A stretch of 49,578 bases of DNA. Origin: an uncultured Thomasclavelia sp. Lineage in GTDB: Bacteria > Bacillota_I > Bacilli_A > Erysipelotrichales > Coprobacillaceae. The stretch spans positions 1 through 49,578 of the forward strand of contig NZ_CALUXO010000070.1 in NCBI RefSeq assembly GCF_944324745.1, in the 5' to 3' direction. The translations under genes were made by a program, and so were the position numbers. This document shows positions 8,412 through 17,215 of this stretch, piece by piece; within the stretch, counting starts at the first letter, position 1; each line of letters begins with the position of its first letter. Below the pieces are notes generated by a model, which did not search any database, was not told the DNA's origin, and saw only the letters and a program-made list of their open reading frames with translations.

Positions 8412-8931
8412 ATGAGCAATGAACAATTAAAGTTTGAACAGTTATTAGCACGTCACTGTGTTCTGGCATTATGTAAACAAAAGACCGCAAATATGTTTCA
8501 TATTAATCGAAACTGTATTAATGATCTTGAATGAAATGGTTAATTGGTATAATCGGTTATTTGCTGCTAAAGGAATTAAAATAAGAATTTTTCAATCAAA
8601 GCAACAGCGTGTGATGATTTATGTTTATTGTCCTAAATTAGTAGAGCAGTTGCTTCACGATGATTCAGTAGTAAAGTTATTATCAAAGTTTAATTATCCA
8701 GAAGATGATATGCAAAAAGTTTTTCAGTATTTAGAGTATCGCTTAAATACATGTAAGACTTTTCCTCATGAAATAGGAATATTTTTAGGTTATCCTTTAA
8801 GTGATGTGATTGGTTTTTTACAAAATATTCCATGTTTATATGTAGCTAATTGGAAAGTTTATAGTAATGTAAATGAATCAAAGAAGAGATTTAAACAGTT
8901 TCAGGAAACGAAGGATTTATTAAAACAGTAA
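8412..8931 (+). pseudogene. DUF3793 family gene interrupted by a +1 frame change
   Basis: The first frame starts at an ATG with a good RBS (GTAGGAAA) and reads MSNEQLKFEQLLARHCVLAL...NCINDLE before TGA at 8532. Skipping one T at 8532 gives a continuous protein: INDLE joins EMVNWYNRLFAAKGIKI and then the DUF3793 hallmark FPHEIGIFLGYPLSDVIGF and the terminal WKVYSN. The joined protein would have 172 residues, near the family's usual length. The downstream frame alone lacks the family's N-terminus and has no RBS at its GTG. A one-base insertion is simplest; programmed +1 shifting at GAA-TGA-A, as at prfB, cannot be excluded. The function of DUF3793 is unknown. Confidence 0.7.
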
Positions 8932-9044
8932 ATTAGGGAAAGTCGGTTATTAATTTAATGTAATTAGTATATTTCGAAATGTTATTTAGATCTAATTCGT
9001 CATATGATTATTATTCTTAACTTTTTTTGATGATTAATAAATTT

Positions 9045-9061
9045 GTTTTCAAAATTGAAAA
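9045..9061. promoter_or_regulatory. RpiR-like operator before the MATE gene
   Basis: GTTTTCAAAATTGAAAA contains the perfect dyad TTTTCAA-AA-TTGAAAA. It resembles the sites at 6145 and 20695 and lies just upstream of the extended -10 box TGTTATAAT (9086-9094). Chance is a real risk in AT-rich DNA. Confidence 0.35.
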
Positions 9062-9121
9062 AAATGTTTTATATTGTTAGTGGTCTTGTTATAATATCTA
9101 TTTAGAAAGAAGGGGGACGTA

Positions 9122-10474
9122 GTGAAAAAATATGAAATAGATATGTGCAATGGACCATTACTTAAATCGTTGATCGTTTTTGCGGTTCCATTGATGTTAT
9201 CAGGTATTTTACAGTTGTTATTTAATGCAGCTGATATTATTGTTTTGGGGCGATTTTCTGGTAGTGATTCGATGGCGGCTGTTGGTTCAACCACATCATT
9301 GATCAATCTATTAGTTAATTTGTTTATTGGGATATCTGTTGGGGCCAATGTATTATTAGGGCGTTATTGTGGAGCTAATGATGAAAAAAATGCTTCACAA
9401 ACGGTACACACTGCTATTTGTACAGCACTTTATGGTGGAATTATTATGATTTTTGTGGGAATTATTTTAGCTAGACCACTATTAGAGTTGATGGGAACCC
9501 CTAGTAATGTTATTGATTTATCGACGGTATATATGCGGATCTATTTTGTGGGAATGCCTGGATTTATGATTTATAACTTTGGGGCAGCGTTACTTAGAGC
9601 GATTGGGGATACCAAAAGACCGCTTTACTTTTTAACAATAGCTGGAATTGTTAATGTATTTGGAAATTTATTTTTTGTTTTAATTCTTAATTTAGGAGTA
9701 GCCGGTGTAGCTATTTCAACAACTTTATCACAATATATGTCAGCTATTTTAGTTTTAAGATGTATGTATAAAGATGATGGAATTTTAAAGATTCATAAAG
9801 AATTATTACATTTTCATCGAGATAAATTAATTGCTATGTTAAAAATTGGTTTACCAGCTGGATTACAGGGAATGCTTTTTAACATTTCCAATGTTTTAAT
9901 CCAATCATCTGTTAATTCTTTTGGTTCGGTGGTTGTTGCTGGAAATACTGCCGCCAATAACATAGAAGGTTTTGTTTATACGGCGATGAATGCCGTTTAT
10001 CAAACTGCTTTAAGTTTTACCAGTCAAAATATGGGAGCTAGAAATTATAAACGTGTTGATAAAATATTAATTAATTGTTTAGGCTTTGTCAGTGTTGTTG
10101 GATTAATACTTGGTATTGGAGCATATTTAGGTTCTGATGCTTTGTTACATATATATTCAAATGAAACTGAAGTTATTAAAGCGGGAGTTTTACGAATGAG
10201 TATTATTTGTTCAACTTATTTTACATGTGGCATGATGGATGTAATTGTTGGTAGTCTTAGAGGAATGGGATATTCAATTATGCCAATGATCGTTTCACTA
10301 ACCGGTGCTTGTTTATTTAGGGTCGTTTGGATTTTTACGATTTTTGCAATCGATCGTTCATTATTTGTCTTATATATATCTTATCCAATTTCTTGGATTT
10401 TAACTTTTGGAGTTCATTTAATCTGTTATTTTAAAGTCAGAAAAAAAGCTTTTAATCTTAGTACGTTAAGTTAG
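9122..10474 (+). CDS. MATE family multidrug exporter
   Basis: A polytopic protein of 450 residues with about 12 membrane helices and the MATE repeat pattern: PLMLSGILQLLFNAADIIVLGRFSG in half one (quoted in parts, residues 20-44) and KIGLPAGLQGMLFNISNV in half two. Proteins of this family expel cationic drugs or metabolites against Na+ or H+. The start is GTG at 9122, set by AGGGGG six bases upstream. It has its own extended -10 promoter (TGTTATAAT). It is one of three MATE genes in the window and closest in length to the one at 43.8 kb. Substrate cannot be read from sequence. Confidence 0.88.
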   Translation: MKKYEIDMCNGPLLKSLIVFAVPLMLSGILQLLFNAADIIVLGRFSGSDSMAAVGSTTSLINLLVNLFIGISVGANVLLGRYCGANDEKNASQTVHTAICTALYGGIIMIFVGIILARPLLELMGTPSNVIDLSTVYMRIYFVGMPGFMIYNFGAALLRAIGDTKRPLYFLTIAGIVNVFGNLFFVLILNLGVAGVAISTTLSQYMSAILVLRCMYKDDGILKIHKELLHFHRDKLIAMLKIGLPAGLQGMLFNISNVLIQSSVNSFGSVVVAGNTAANNIEGFVYTAMNAVYQTALSFTSQNMGARNYKRVDKILINCLGFVSVVGLILGIGAYLGSDALLHIYSNETEVIKAGVLRMSIICSTYFTCGMMDVIVGSLRGMGYSIMPMIVSLTGACLFRVVWIFTIFAIDRSLFVLYISYPISWILTFGVHLICYFKVRKKAFNLSTLS

Positions 10475-10874
10475 GTAAGTATTAAAAATTACATTTATTG
10501 AATGGAAATATGTAAAATATAATTGTTGTAATATTTGATAATAAATGTTTCAGCAAAGTTATAGATTGTCTAAGACCTTGGTAGTTTGCTGATGAGGAAA
10601 TTTAGTTTATTGAATTGTAGATGGTTAAGAATTATATCATAAAATTATACCATTAGAAGATTTAAATAGTGAAAAACTCATTTAAGTATAACAAAGCAAG
10701 AAAAATGATAATCAAAATTGATTCCGCTATGTCAGTATGAGTACTGGTAAAAAGAATAGTTGAAAAAGATGGGTCAATATTAGCAACTAGAATAATTTAT
10801 AGTTTGGATAACCAAATTTTATTATGGTGATTATTTTATAAAGAAAAAATAAATAAGAAAAGAGTGTGAAATAG
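10475..10874. other. Gene-free AT-rich gap
   Basis: No intact gene. Short protein-like stretches such as LYHKIIPLEDLNSEKLI and VKRIVEKDGSILATRIIYSL are separated by stops and may be debris of a lost gene. CAGCAAA and TTTGCTG near 10551-10602 could close a long weak hairpin. No promoter that I would defend precedes 10875. Confidence 0.3.
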
Positions 10875-11528
10875 ATGTTACATTATTTACCAGGGTGCGA
10901 TGTCAAGAAAAATCATAATGACGCAATTAATAAAATAATAAGGTACATGGAAAGTAAAGGAGCTATTATTGACCAGTGTTGCCGTGTTAAAAAAAAGTTA
11001 TTAAATGAAAATGACATTATGATTAATAACTGTACTTTATGTGAATTAGTTTTGAGTGAAACACATCAAGAGAATGAATGTAAAAGTTTATACGAATTTG
11101 TATTACAAGATGAGAGTTTTCCTTGGTCAGATCATCATCGTGATAAAATAACAATACAGGATTGTTGGCGAACTAGAGATAATTTAAAGTTACAAAACGC
11201 AATTAGAGAGTGTCTTATTAAAATGAATTTTGAAATTATTGAATTAGAAGAAAATTATAACCAGACAAAGTTTGATGGTGTATGGTTATATAACAATCCG
11301 GCTCAAAATTGTTTAGAAACAGCTCCGATAACTTTTAAAAATATTCAAGATAATTATGTTATGTTATTGGATGAAGAAGAGCAGATTAAAAAAATGCAAG
11401 ATTGGTGTAAGAAGTATGAGACTGATAAAGTTCTTGTGTATTGTAATGGTTGTGAAAGAGGAATTAAAATAGGTGGAGGTAAACCTGTTCATATTGTAGA
11501 ACTCATAGCTGAAAATTTAAATGGGTAG
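10875..11528 (+). CDS. Cysteine-rich CCG-domain-like protein (HdrB/GlpC-like)
   Basis: The 217 residues contain the layout of a CCG-type cysteine-rich domain: LPGCD near residue 8, DQCCR near 36, NCTLCEL near 54, DCWRT near 97 and YCNGCERG with a following HIVELIAENL near 195-215. This layout is found in HdrB, GlpC and related proteins that bind Fe-S clusters or zinc in thiol and quinone redox chemistry. The first CC is followed by Arg instead of Gly, so the domain is atypical. There is no signal peptide and no ferredoxin domain. The RBS is weak (AAAGAGTG). It could instead be a thiol-redox regulator. The family call is moderate. Confidence 0.5.
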   Translation: MLHYLPGCDVKKNHNDAINKIIRYMESKGAIIDQCCRVKKKLLNENDIMINNCTLCELVLSETHQENECKSLYEFVLQDESFPWSDHHRDKITIQDCWRTRDNLKLQNAIRECLIKMNFEIIELEENYNQTKFDGVWLYNNPAQNCLETAPITFKNIQDNYVMLLDEEEQIKKMQDWCKKYETDKVLVYCNGCERGIKIGGGKPVHIVELIAENLNG

Positions 11529-11646
11529 TATTAAATATCATGGTTTGACTAAATAGTATGTTAAATAATTAAAATATTAACAATAATGAGATTATATGTT
11601 TTATTATAAAAAATATGATATTAGACTATGACCTTGATGAAAGATA

Positions 11647-11672
11647 AAAAGCTCGATATTGCGAGCTTTTTA
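11647..11672. terminator. Intrinsic terminator
   Basis: AAAAAGCTCG / CGAGCTTTTT form a perfect ten-base stem with a six-base loop. It is about 120 bases after the cysteine-rich gene. The remainder of 11529-11955 is AT-rich and holds no gene. Confidence 0.75.
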
Positions 11673-11878
11673 ATTGTTTGGAATTAGTGAAGATAAAATA
11701 TGGTTATAAAAGTGGCTAATGAGATAAATAGGGGATTGTATATTTATAAATATTCTATATATAGTTAAAGTTATTTCTTAAATAATGGTATTTGTAATGC
11801 AGTGGTTTTTGCCTATAAATATATTAACTTTAAGATAAATAATGAGACTGAATTTGTAAAGTGAATATCAAAATAAAA

Positions 11879-11912
11879 ACCAGAAGACTATATGATATCA
11901 ATATAGTTCCTG
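11879..11912 (-). terminator. Terminator of the PTS operon
   Basis: Read on the minus strand, a long imperfect stem (CCAGGA-ACTATAT / ATATAGT-CTTCTGG) is followed by TTTTTATTTT. It closes the operon that ends with the 2-hydroxyacid dehydrogenase. Confidence 0.7.
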
Positions 11913-11955
11913 GCATAAATCATATAATTTAATAACATTGTTTTTTGATTACTTT

Positions 11956-12924
11956 TCATTGGTCGTGATAAATTACTTTTTTACGGTAACCAGTTTTAAA
12001 ATCGACTTCATTTTCTAACGGTTCATTTTTATCTAGATGATCAATATTTCTAATTACTAGATTTAAAAAGAATTCATGAACACTAGGCCATTCAAAACCA
12101 CCAGAAACATGAGGGGTAATCAAAACATTATCATAGTCCCATAGTTCATCATCACTAGGATATGGTTCTGGGTCGATAACATCTAAAGCGACACCATAGA
12201 GATGACCAGTCTTTAAAACCGTTTTTAAATCATTTGTATTAATTGCTGATCCTCGTCCGACATTGACTAACATGGCATCTTTTTTTAAGCGCATTAATCG
12301 TTGATAATTAAACATGTTGATAGTTTCTTTTGATTGTGGTAAACAAAGAATGACAAAATCACCGCGAGGCAAAACTTCATCTAGTTTATCAATCGAATAT
12401 AACTCATCAACACCAGTAATAGAGTTAGTAACATGACGTTTTAAACCAATAATTTTACAATTAAACGCTTTTAATCTTTTAGCTAATTCATAACCTAAAT
12501 CACCTAATCCCACGATAATAACAGTACTATGATAGATTTCTTTACCACCAGTTTCTTCTTGCCATAAATGATCTTGCATATGTTTAAAATAAATTTTAAA
12601 ATTTTTATTTAAAGCTAAAATCATTCCAATTGTATGTTCGGCAATTGCTTTTCCATAGTTACCACTGGCATTAGCTAATTTGGTATTTGAATGTAAGATA
12701 CCATCTTTGACATACGTATCACTTCCAGCACTAGCTAATTGCAAAGCTTTTAGATTACTACGATTTATATTTATTTTTTTAGATGGATTTCCAATTATCA
12801 TTTCAGTTTCATCAACCATTTCTTGAGTGATTTTTCTAGTAAAATTGAATTGATGTTGGGGAAATCTAGTAATTAATGTTTCTTTTTCTTCTTGAGTAAA
12901 TGGAGCTAAAACTAATATTTTCAT
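11956..12924 (-). CDS. D-isomer-specific 2-hydroxyacid dehydrogenase
   Basis: The Rossmann NAD site is clear (VIIVGLGDLGYELAKRL near residue 134), as are LVNVGRGSAINTNDL near 225 and the C-terminal DVIDPEPYPSDDELWDYDNVLITPHVSG (His near 273), which hold the Arg, Glu and His of the family. These enzymes reduce 2-keto acids to D-2-hydroxy acids with NAD(P)H. The ATG at 12924 is preferred over the upstream in-frame TTG because GGAAG stands six bases before it. It is the last gene of the PTS/GH4 cluster, only 60 bases after the PRD regulator. A role with a keto-acid or keto-sugar product of that pathway is inferred. Residues of family relatives such as GhrB or phosphoglycerate dehydrogenase do not decide the substrate. 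Confidence 0.85.
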   Translation of the reverse strand: MKILVLAPFTQEEKETLITRFPQHQFNFTRKITQEMVDETEMIIGNPSKKININRSNLKALQLASAGSDTYVKDGILHSNTKLANASGNYGKAIAEHTIGMILALNKNFKIYFKHMQDHLWQEETGGKEIYHSTVIIVGLGDLGYELAKRLKAFNCKIIGLKRHVTNSITGVDELYSIDKLDEVLPRGDFVILCLPQSKETINMFNYQRLMRLKKDAMLVNVGRGSAINTNDLKTVLKTGHLYGVALDVIDPEPYPSDDELWDYDNVLITPHVSGGFEWPSVHEFFLNLVIRNIDHLDKNEPLENEVDFKTGYRKKVIYHDQ

Positions 12925-12984
12925 ATACAACTTCCTTTCGATAATATTATAGCAGATAAATAAAAGAACTTGAAAATCAAGTTC

Positions 12985-14814
12985 TTAAAAAGTCAGCTTT
13001 GATAATAGTTTGTTTAGACTTTTAGTATCATTAACTAGAGTTAGTTGTTCGATATTTTTAGGATTAACTAAAAACTTTTGTAAACTTTCAATCATATATT
13101 CATGATGATTATAAATGTTTAATAAGATAATCGTTTTAATATATTTGCTTTTCCATAAAATAGGTCTAGTTAGACAATATATTTGAATTTTATTAGCTAA
13201 TCGTGGCTTATATGAATATTTAATTAATACATGATTACTTAATTCAAATTCCTGATTAGAATTTTGGTTTATAATTTGATAAAACTGTTGTTTTGAAGTT
13301 ATTTCTATTAAGTGGATATCTTGTTTATTCAAATAGTCAGTTAATAAATGTCGATCTTCTTTTAAAAATAAACGTAATTTTTTTAAATCTTGATCATTAA
13401 TAATTGGATTGATTCGTAAAACTGGAATATTAATATTGTCAGGTAGTAAAACAGTAGAAATAAGACAATCATAGTTGGTTAAATCATAGTTGTTTAGTTC
13501 ACTAACAGCAATTGAATTTTCAATTGTCAGAGAATCACGATAGTGTTTTAAAATAGTAAAACTAATAAGTTCGCTAGTAGCAATACTATAGTCATTAACT
13601 AATAATACTCTTTTTTTAGAAATATTTCGTTTTCTTCTTTCGAATGCATATTGAAAGTGGACAGCTATATAACCAATCTCAGCTTCTTCATTGATAAATT
13701 GCTGATTAGTTGATAGAGTTTTCCATGCTTCTAAAGACATCATATAACCATAAAGATATTTTTCTTTAATATCATCAATCAAAGGATTACGAAGAAAAGT
13801 ATTAAATTTGATTCGATTTTGGGTGGAAATGATATGCATTCCGATAGCTTTTCTTAAATACATATCTTGACTAAAGTCAATTTTAAATATTTGATTAATG
13901 CGCTGTAACATTTTTAAAACAATATGATCAATTTCCGGTTTTAATTGGTCATTAATACAGCTTTCAATAGCACTAGTTGAATTACTTTTTTTACCAAGAA
14001 TATGAATTGTTAAATAATCCTTTTCCCTGTCAGTTAAGGTAATATTAAAATATTTTTGAATTAGAGTAGCAATATCTTTGGCTACTAAAAATTCGTACTC
14101 ATTTTCAATTTGAATTTGTTTGTTACGATTAAAAGTTATTTGATAACCAGCTTCAAAGCGTTCAATTTGCACTTGGATATGAATAACAAAGTTATCAAAG
14201 ACTCTTTTGGGCATTGTAATACCATCATTAAAGATAATCTGATTTAGTTCTTGAATAAATTCATGATCACCGGCAATTTTTGGAATAGTCATTTCTGAAT
14301 TATGATATACATATTCAGCCATGCATTGTCGGTAGCAAAATTCATCTCCAATGATTTTTAATCCTTTTTTGGCTTTTTGAATTAACTGTAGGTTATAACG
14401 TTCTAAGATTTCACGAATGATTTTAAGACTGCGACTAACTGAAGTTCGGTCAATATATAATAATTCTGATAAATCATCGATTTTAATGTATTCTTGTCTT
14501 TTTAACATTAAACCTAGAATATAATAAGCTCTTTCTAATGGAGTGGCTGGAATATAATTAGCATCTTCTATGTGTAACTGGTTTAAAAACTCATTCATTT
14601 TTTGTTGATCAAGGACTTGAATCGTATAACCTTTTCCATAAACAGGATTGATGCAGGCAAAATCCAAAATAACAGTATTAATATTTTTGATTTCATTTCG
14701 AATAGTTTTAGATCCAATATTCAAAAGAAGAGCTAGTTTTTTACTAGTCAAAAAGTCTGAAGATTCAACGAAAAACATTAGGATTCTTTGTTGCCGTTTA
14801 GTAAGTAATGACAT
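12985..14814 (-). CDS. PRD-containing PTS-controlled regulator (BglG/MtlR type)
   Basis: A 609-residue regulator with two N-terminal helix-turn-helix segments (LTKRQQRILMFFVESSDFLT near 4-23 and KIDDLSELLYIDRTSVSRSL near 115), then two PTS-regulation domains with the expected histidines (FVIHIQVQ and LTIHILG; IGMHIIST and IAVHFQYAF), and a GatB-like EIIB segment (RVLLVNDYSIATSELISF) in which the usual Cys is replaced. HTH domains rather than an RNA-binding CAT domain indicate a DNA-binding activator. PTS proteins phosphorylate PRD histidines to switch activity. It sits inside the EIIC-GH4-SIS operon and is its probable regulator. RBS GGAGGTGAAGG is strong. Confidence 0.85.
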   Translation of the reverse strand: MSLLTKRQQRILMFFVESSDFLTSKKLALLLNIGSKTIRNEIKNINTVILDFACINPVYGKGYTIQVLDQQKMNEFLNQLHIEDANYIPATPLERAYYILGLMLKRQEYIKIDDLSELLYIDRTSVSRSLKIIREILERYNLQLIQKAKKGLKIIGDEFCYRQCMAEYVYHNSEMTIPKIAGDHEFIQELNQIIFNDGITMPKRVFDNFVIHIQVQIERFEAGYQITFNRNKQIQIENEYEFLVAKDIATLIQKYFNITLTDREKDYLTIHILGKKSNSTSAIESCINDQLKPEIDHIVLKMLQRINQIFKIDFSQDMYLRKAIGMHIISTQNRIKFNTFLRNPLIDDIKEKYLYGYMMSLEAWKTLSTNQQFINEEAEIGYIAVHFQYAFERRKRNISKKRVLLVNDYSIATSELISFTILKHYRDSLTIENSIAVSELNNYDLTNYDCLISTVLLPDNINIPVLRINPIINDQDLKKLRLFLKEDRHLLTDYLNKQDIHLIEITSKQQFYQIINQNSNQEFELSNHVLIKYSYKPRLANKIQIYCLTRPILWKSKYIKTIILLNIYNHHEYMIESLQKFLVNPKNIEQLTLVNDTKSLNKLLSKLTF

Positions 14815-14878
14815 ATTCCTTCACCTCCAGTTAATATTATAATTTGTTTAAAAAAGTATGTCTAAACATAAGCAAAAT

Positions 14879-14903
14879 AAATCAGTTTATGAAAAACTGA
14901 TTT
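14879..14903 (-). terminator. Hairpin at the end of the SIS gene
   Basis: AAATCAGTTT / AAACTGATTT is a perfect ten-base stem covering the stop of the SIS gene, followed on the minus strand by TATTTTG. It may partly separate the catabolic genes from the regulator gene downstream. Confidence 0.55.
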
Positions 14904-15945
14904 ATGGAATACGAGTACCAACAGTGGTTGCAAAATCACCATAAATTGGATTGGATGAGTTAATACCGTTTATTTCTGGTAAATAAGTACAGATAACTTG
15001 AAATATTACTAAAATGTTGAACCAGGAACTAGTTAATGAATAATCATTAACATTGATAATATTATTACTAGTCTGTTTTCTAGATGAGATAACTAAATAA
15101 TTATTAGTTTTAGATTTGATAAACTCAATTAAATTATCCATTAGTTCACTGCCAGGACCGGGAGTATCAATCAAAATAATATAAGAATCATTAACAATAG
15201 TTCGATGTGGTCCATGCATAAATTCTTCAAGCTCATAGTTCATGATCGAGATTTGCATGGTTTCTAAAATTTTTAAACTTCCTTCTAGACTAGTTGGATA
15301 ATTAATTCCAAATCCGGTAATACTCATAGTTTTAGCTTTTGACCAGTTTTGATGATGATAGCACCAATTTTTAATTGCTTGAATATTTTGTGGTAAATCT
15401 TGGATACTATTTCTATATTCAATTAGAAAATCTTGATTTTCTAGTTTTAAAATTTTCATTAATAATAATTGTAATACTAGTACAGTAGCGCTAAATCCTT
15501 TTGTTTTAGGGCCAACGCTTTCGTTGCCACAAAGGATGTTTTGATGATAGTTTGCTTGCTTGGCAATAGGACTTTCATCATCACTAGTCAAGGCAATTAC
15601 TGGAATATGATTAGCTTTAGCTAAATTTAAGCATTCTAGAGTACCTACGCTTTTACCAGTTTGTGATAAGACGATTAGTAAATAGTTTTCGTTATGATTT
15701 AATAAGTTGGAATAATATCTTAAATGAAACGGAGTTTCAATAATAATTGGTTTTGAACTATTTTTTTCAATTAGAGCTTTGGCTAATTTAGCTGCATTAT
15801 AAGAAGATCCAGAAGCGGTAATAATTATTTTAGATACATTGATGAAAGATTCAGGAAGTAAAGAAGTTATCTTTGCTTCCTGTTTAATAATCTTATTTAT
15901 AATCGTCGGTTGTTCATCAATGTAATCCCACATCTTATTGTTCAT
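14902..15945 (-). CDS. SIS-domain phosphosugar isomerase/deglycase (GlmS-C/FrlB-like)
   Basis: Two SIS domains span the 347 residues: ITASGSSYNAAKLAK near 46 and LSQTGKSVGTLECLN near 93 in the first, and MSITGFGINYPTSLEG near 213 in the second, with the family motif EEFMHGPHR near 242. This is the arrangement of the GlmS isomerase half, AgaS and FrlB, which isomerise or deglycate amino-sugar or amino-acid-linked hexose 6-phosphates. There is no glutaminase domain, so it is not a complete GlmS. It overlaps the GH4 gene by 11 bases and should act on that enzyme's product. A substrate with an amino or Amadori linkage is an inference from the family. Confidence 0.82.
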   Translation of the reverse strand: MNNKMWDYIDEQPTIINKIIKQEAKITSLLPESFINVSKIIITASGSSYNAAKLAKALIEKNSSKPIIIETPFHLRYYSNLLNHNENYLLIVLSQTGKSVGTLECLNLAKANHIPVIALTSDDESPIAKQANYHQNILCGNESVGPKTKGFSATVLVLQLLLMKILKLENQDFLIEYRNSIQDLPQNIQAIKNWCYHHQNWSKAKTMSITGFGINYPTSLEGSLKILETMQISIMNYELEEFMHGPHRTIVNDSYIILIDTPGPGSELMDNLIEFIKSKTNNYLVISSRKQTSNNIINVNDYSLTSSWFNILVIFQVICTYLPEINGINSSNPIYGDFATTVGTRIP

Positions 15946-17212
15946 GATTAAAGAATTGTGGTAAATATTGTTTATGTGCTTCTAGCATTTCTTCTAATAA
16001 TGGTTTGGCAATATCATAGTCTCTAACTAATGGATGTGCAACTAAGGCCTCCAAAGCAATTTTACGATCTCCAGTAATTGCTGCTTCTACTGCTAAAGAT
16101 TCATAAGTTTTTACAGCACTGATTAATCCAACTACAGCTTTAGGATAATGAGGAATAGTTAGTGGCTGCATCCCGTTTTTACTAACGTAACAAGCAGTTT
16201 CGATGACAGCATCGTCATCTAAAAAACGAACTGTTCCATTGTTGGCAACATTAATAACCATCCATTTTCCAGTATCATTGTAAATAGCATCCATAACGCC
16301 AATGGCAACTTTAGAATAACCGCCACCACCACGTTTAGCTAAAGTTTTTGGTTTTTGGTAATTAGAAGTATCGGCATATTCTCTAAAAATTTGTTTTTCT
16401 AATTCTAAAATAGCTTCACCTCTAGTTTTATCTTGTTCTTTTAGCTGTTGTACTCTTTCTTTAGTGTGAAAGTAGTATTGAGTATATTGACTAGGAATTA
16501 AATGGAGCGTTTCCATCCATTCTTGTTTTACAGTGGTACATTTTTTGATTATTTGGCTGAATTCTTGATCAGTAATTGATCGACCATCAATAGTCATATT
16601 GTAAGAAAAATTCATATGATTTAAACCTAGATAATCATAATAAATCTTTTCTTCGGGAACATTCAAGGCTTCCGCTGCCCACCAGCGCGGACGCATACCT
16701 CCAGCACACAATCCAGCAACTTTAACATTGCAAACTTTATTTAAGGCTTCAGTTACTAATCTGGTTGGATTTGAGTAGTTGATGATCCAGGCATCAGGAC
16801 AATATTTTTCGACATCTTTAGCAATTTCAATCATTACGGGGATAACTCGAAAGCCATTGAACATGCCACCGGCTCCTGTTGTTTCTTGACCAATCAAACC
16901 ATATTTTAATGGGATTTTTTCATCAAGAATTCGCGCTTTATTGCCACCTACTCGAATTTGCGTTGAGACAAAATCAGCCCCGGTAAAAGCTTCTTTTCTA
17001 GAAGTTGTTGACCAAGCATCAACTTTATAGTCTAAATGCTGGATATATCTTTTAACAAAGCTTTCCATAATTTTTAATCTTTCTTCGTTAATATCTAATA
17101 ATACTATTTCTTTTACTGGAAGGGTATCACGATGGTCGGATAACCCTTCAATTAATTCAGGTGTATATGAGCTTCCAGCTCCTACGATTGCTATCTTCAA
17201 CTGTTTATTCAT
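15935..17212 (-). CDS. GH4 family 6-phospho-glycosidase, atypical metal-site motif
   Basis: An NAD- and Mn-dependent glycoside hydrolase of family 4. The NAD loop is VGAGSSYTPELIEGL (residues 10-24), the core GQETTGAGGMFNGFRVIP lies near 110, and the metal ligands are Cys in GLCAGGMRPRW near 173 and His in GLNHMNFSYN near 204. Most 6-phospho-beta-glucosidases carry CN[VI]P at the Cys; here it is CAGG, whereas the second GH4 in this window has the standard CNVP. The family removes the anomeric sugar by oxidation and elimination at C3. It lies three bases after the PTS EIIC gene, so its substrate is a PTS-imported phosphodisaccharide or glycoside. The motif change suggests a different aglycone or sugar. 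Confidence 0.85.
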   Translation of the reverse strand: MNKQLKIAIVGAGSSYTPELIEGLSDHRDTLPVKEIVLLDINEERLKIMESFVKRYIQHLDYKVDAWSTTSRKEAFTGADFVSTQIRVGGNKARILDEKIPLKYGLIGQETTGAGGMFNGFRVIPVMIEIAKDVEKYCPDAWIINYSNPTRLVTEALNKVCNVKVAGLCAGGMRPRWWAAEALNVPEEKIYYDYLGLNHMNFSYNMTIDGRSITDQEFSQIIKKCTTVKQEWMETLHLIPSQYTQYYFHTKERVQQLKEQDKTRGEAILELEKQIFREYADTSNYQKPKTLAKRGGGGYSKVAIGVMDAIYNDTGKWMVINVANNGTVRFLDDDAVIETACYVSKNGMQPLTIPHYPKAVVGLISAVKTYESLAVEAAITGDRKIALEALVAHPLVRDYDIAKPLLEEMLEAHKQYLPQFFNHEQ

Positions 17213-17215
17213 TTT

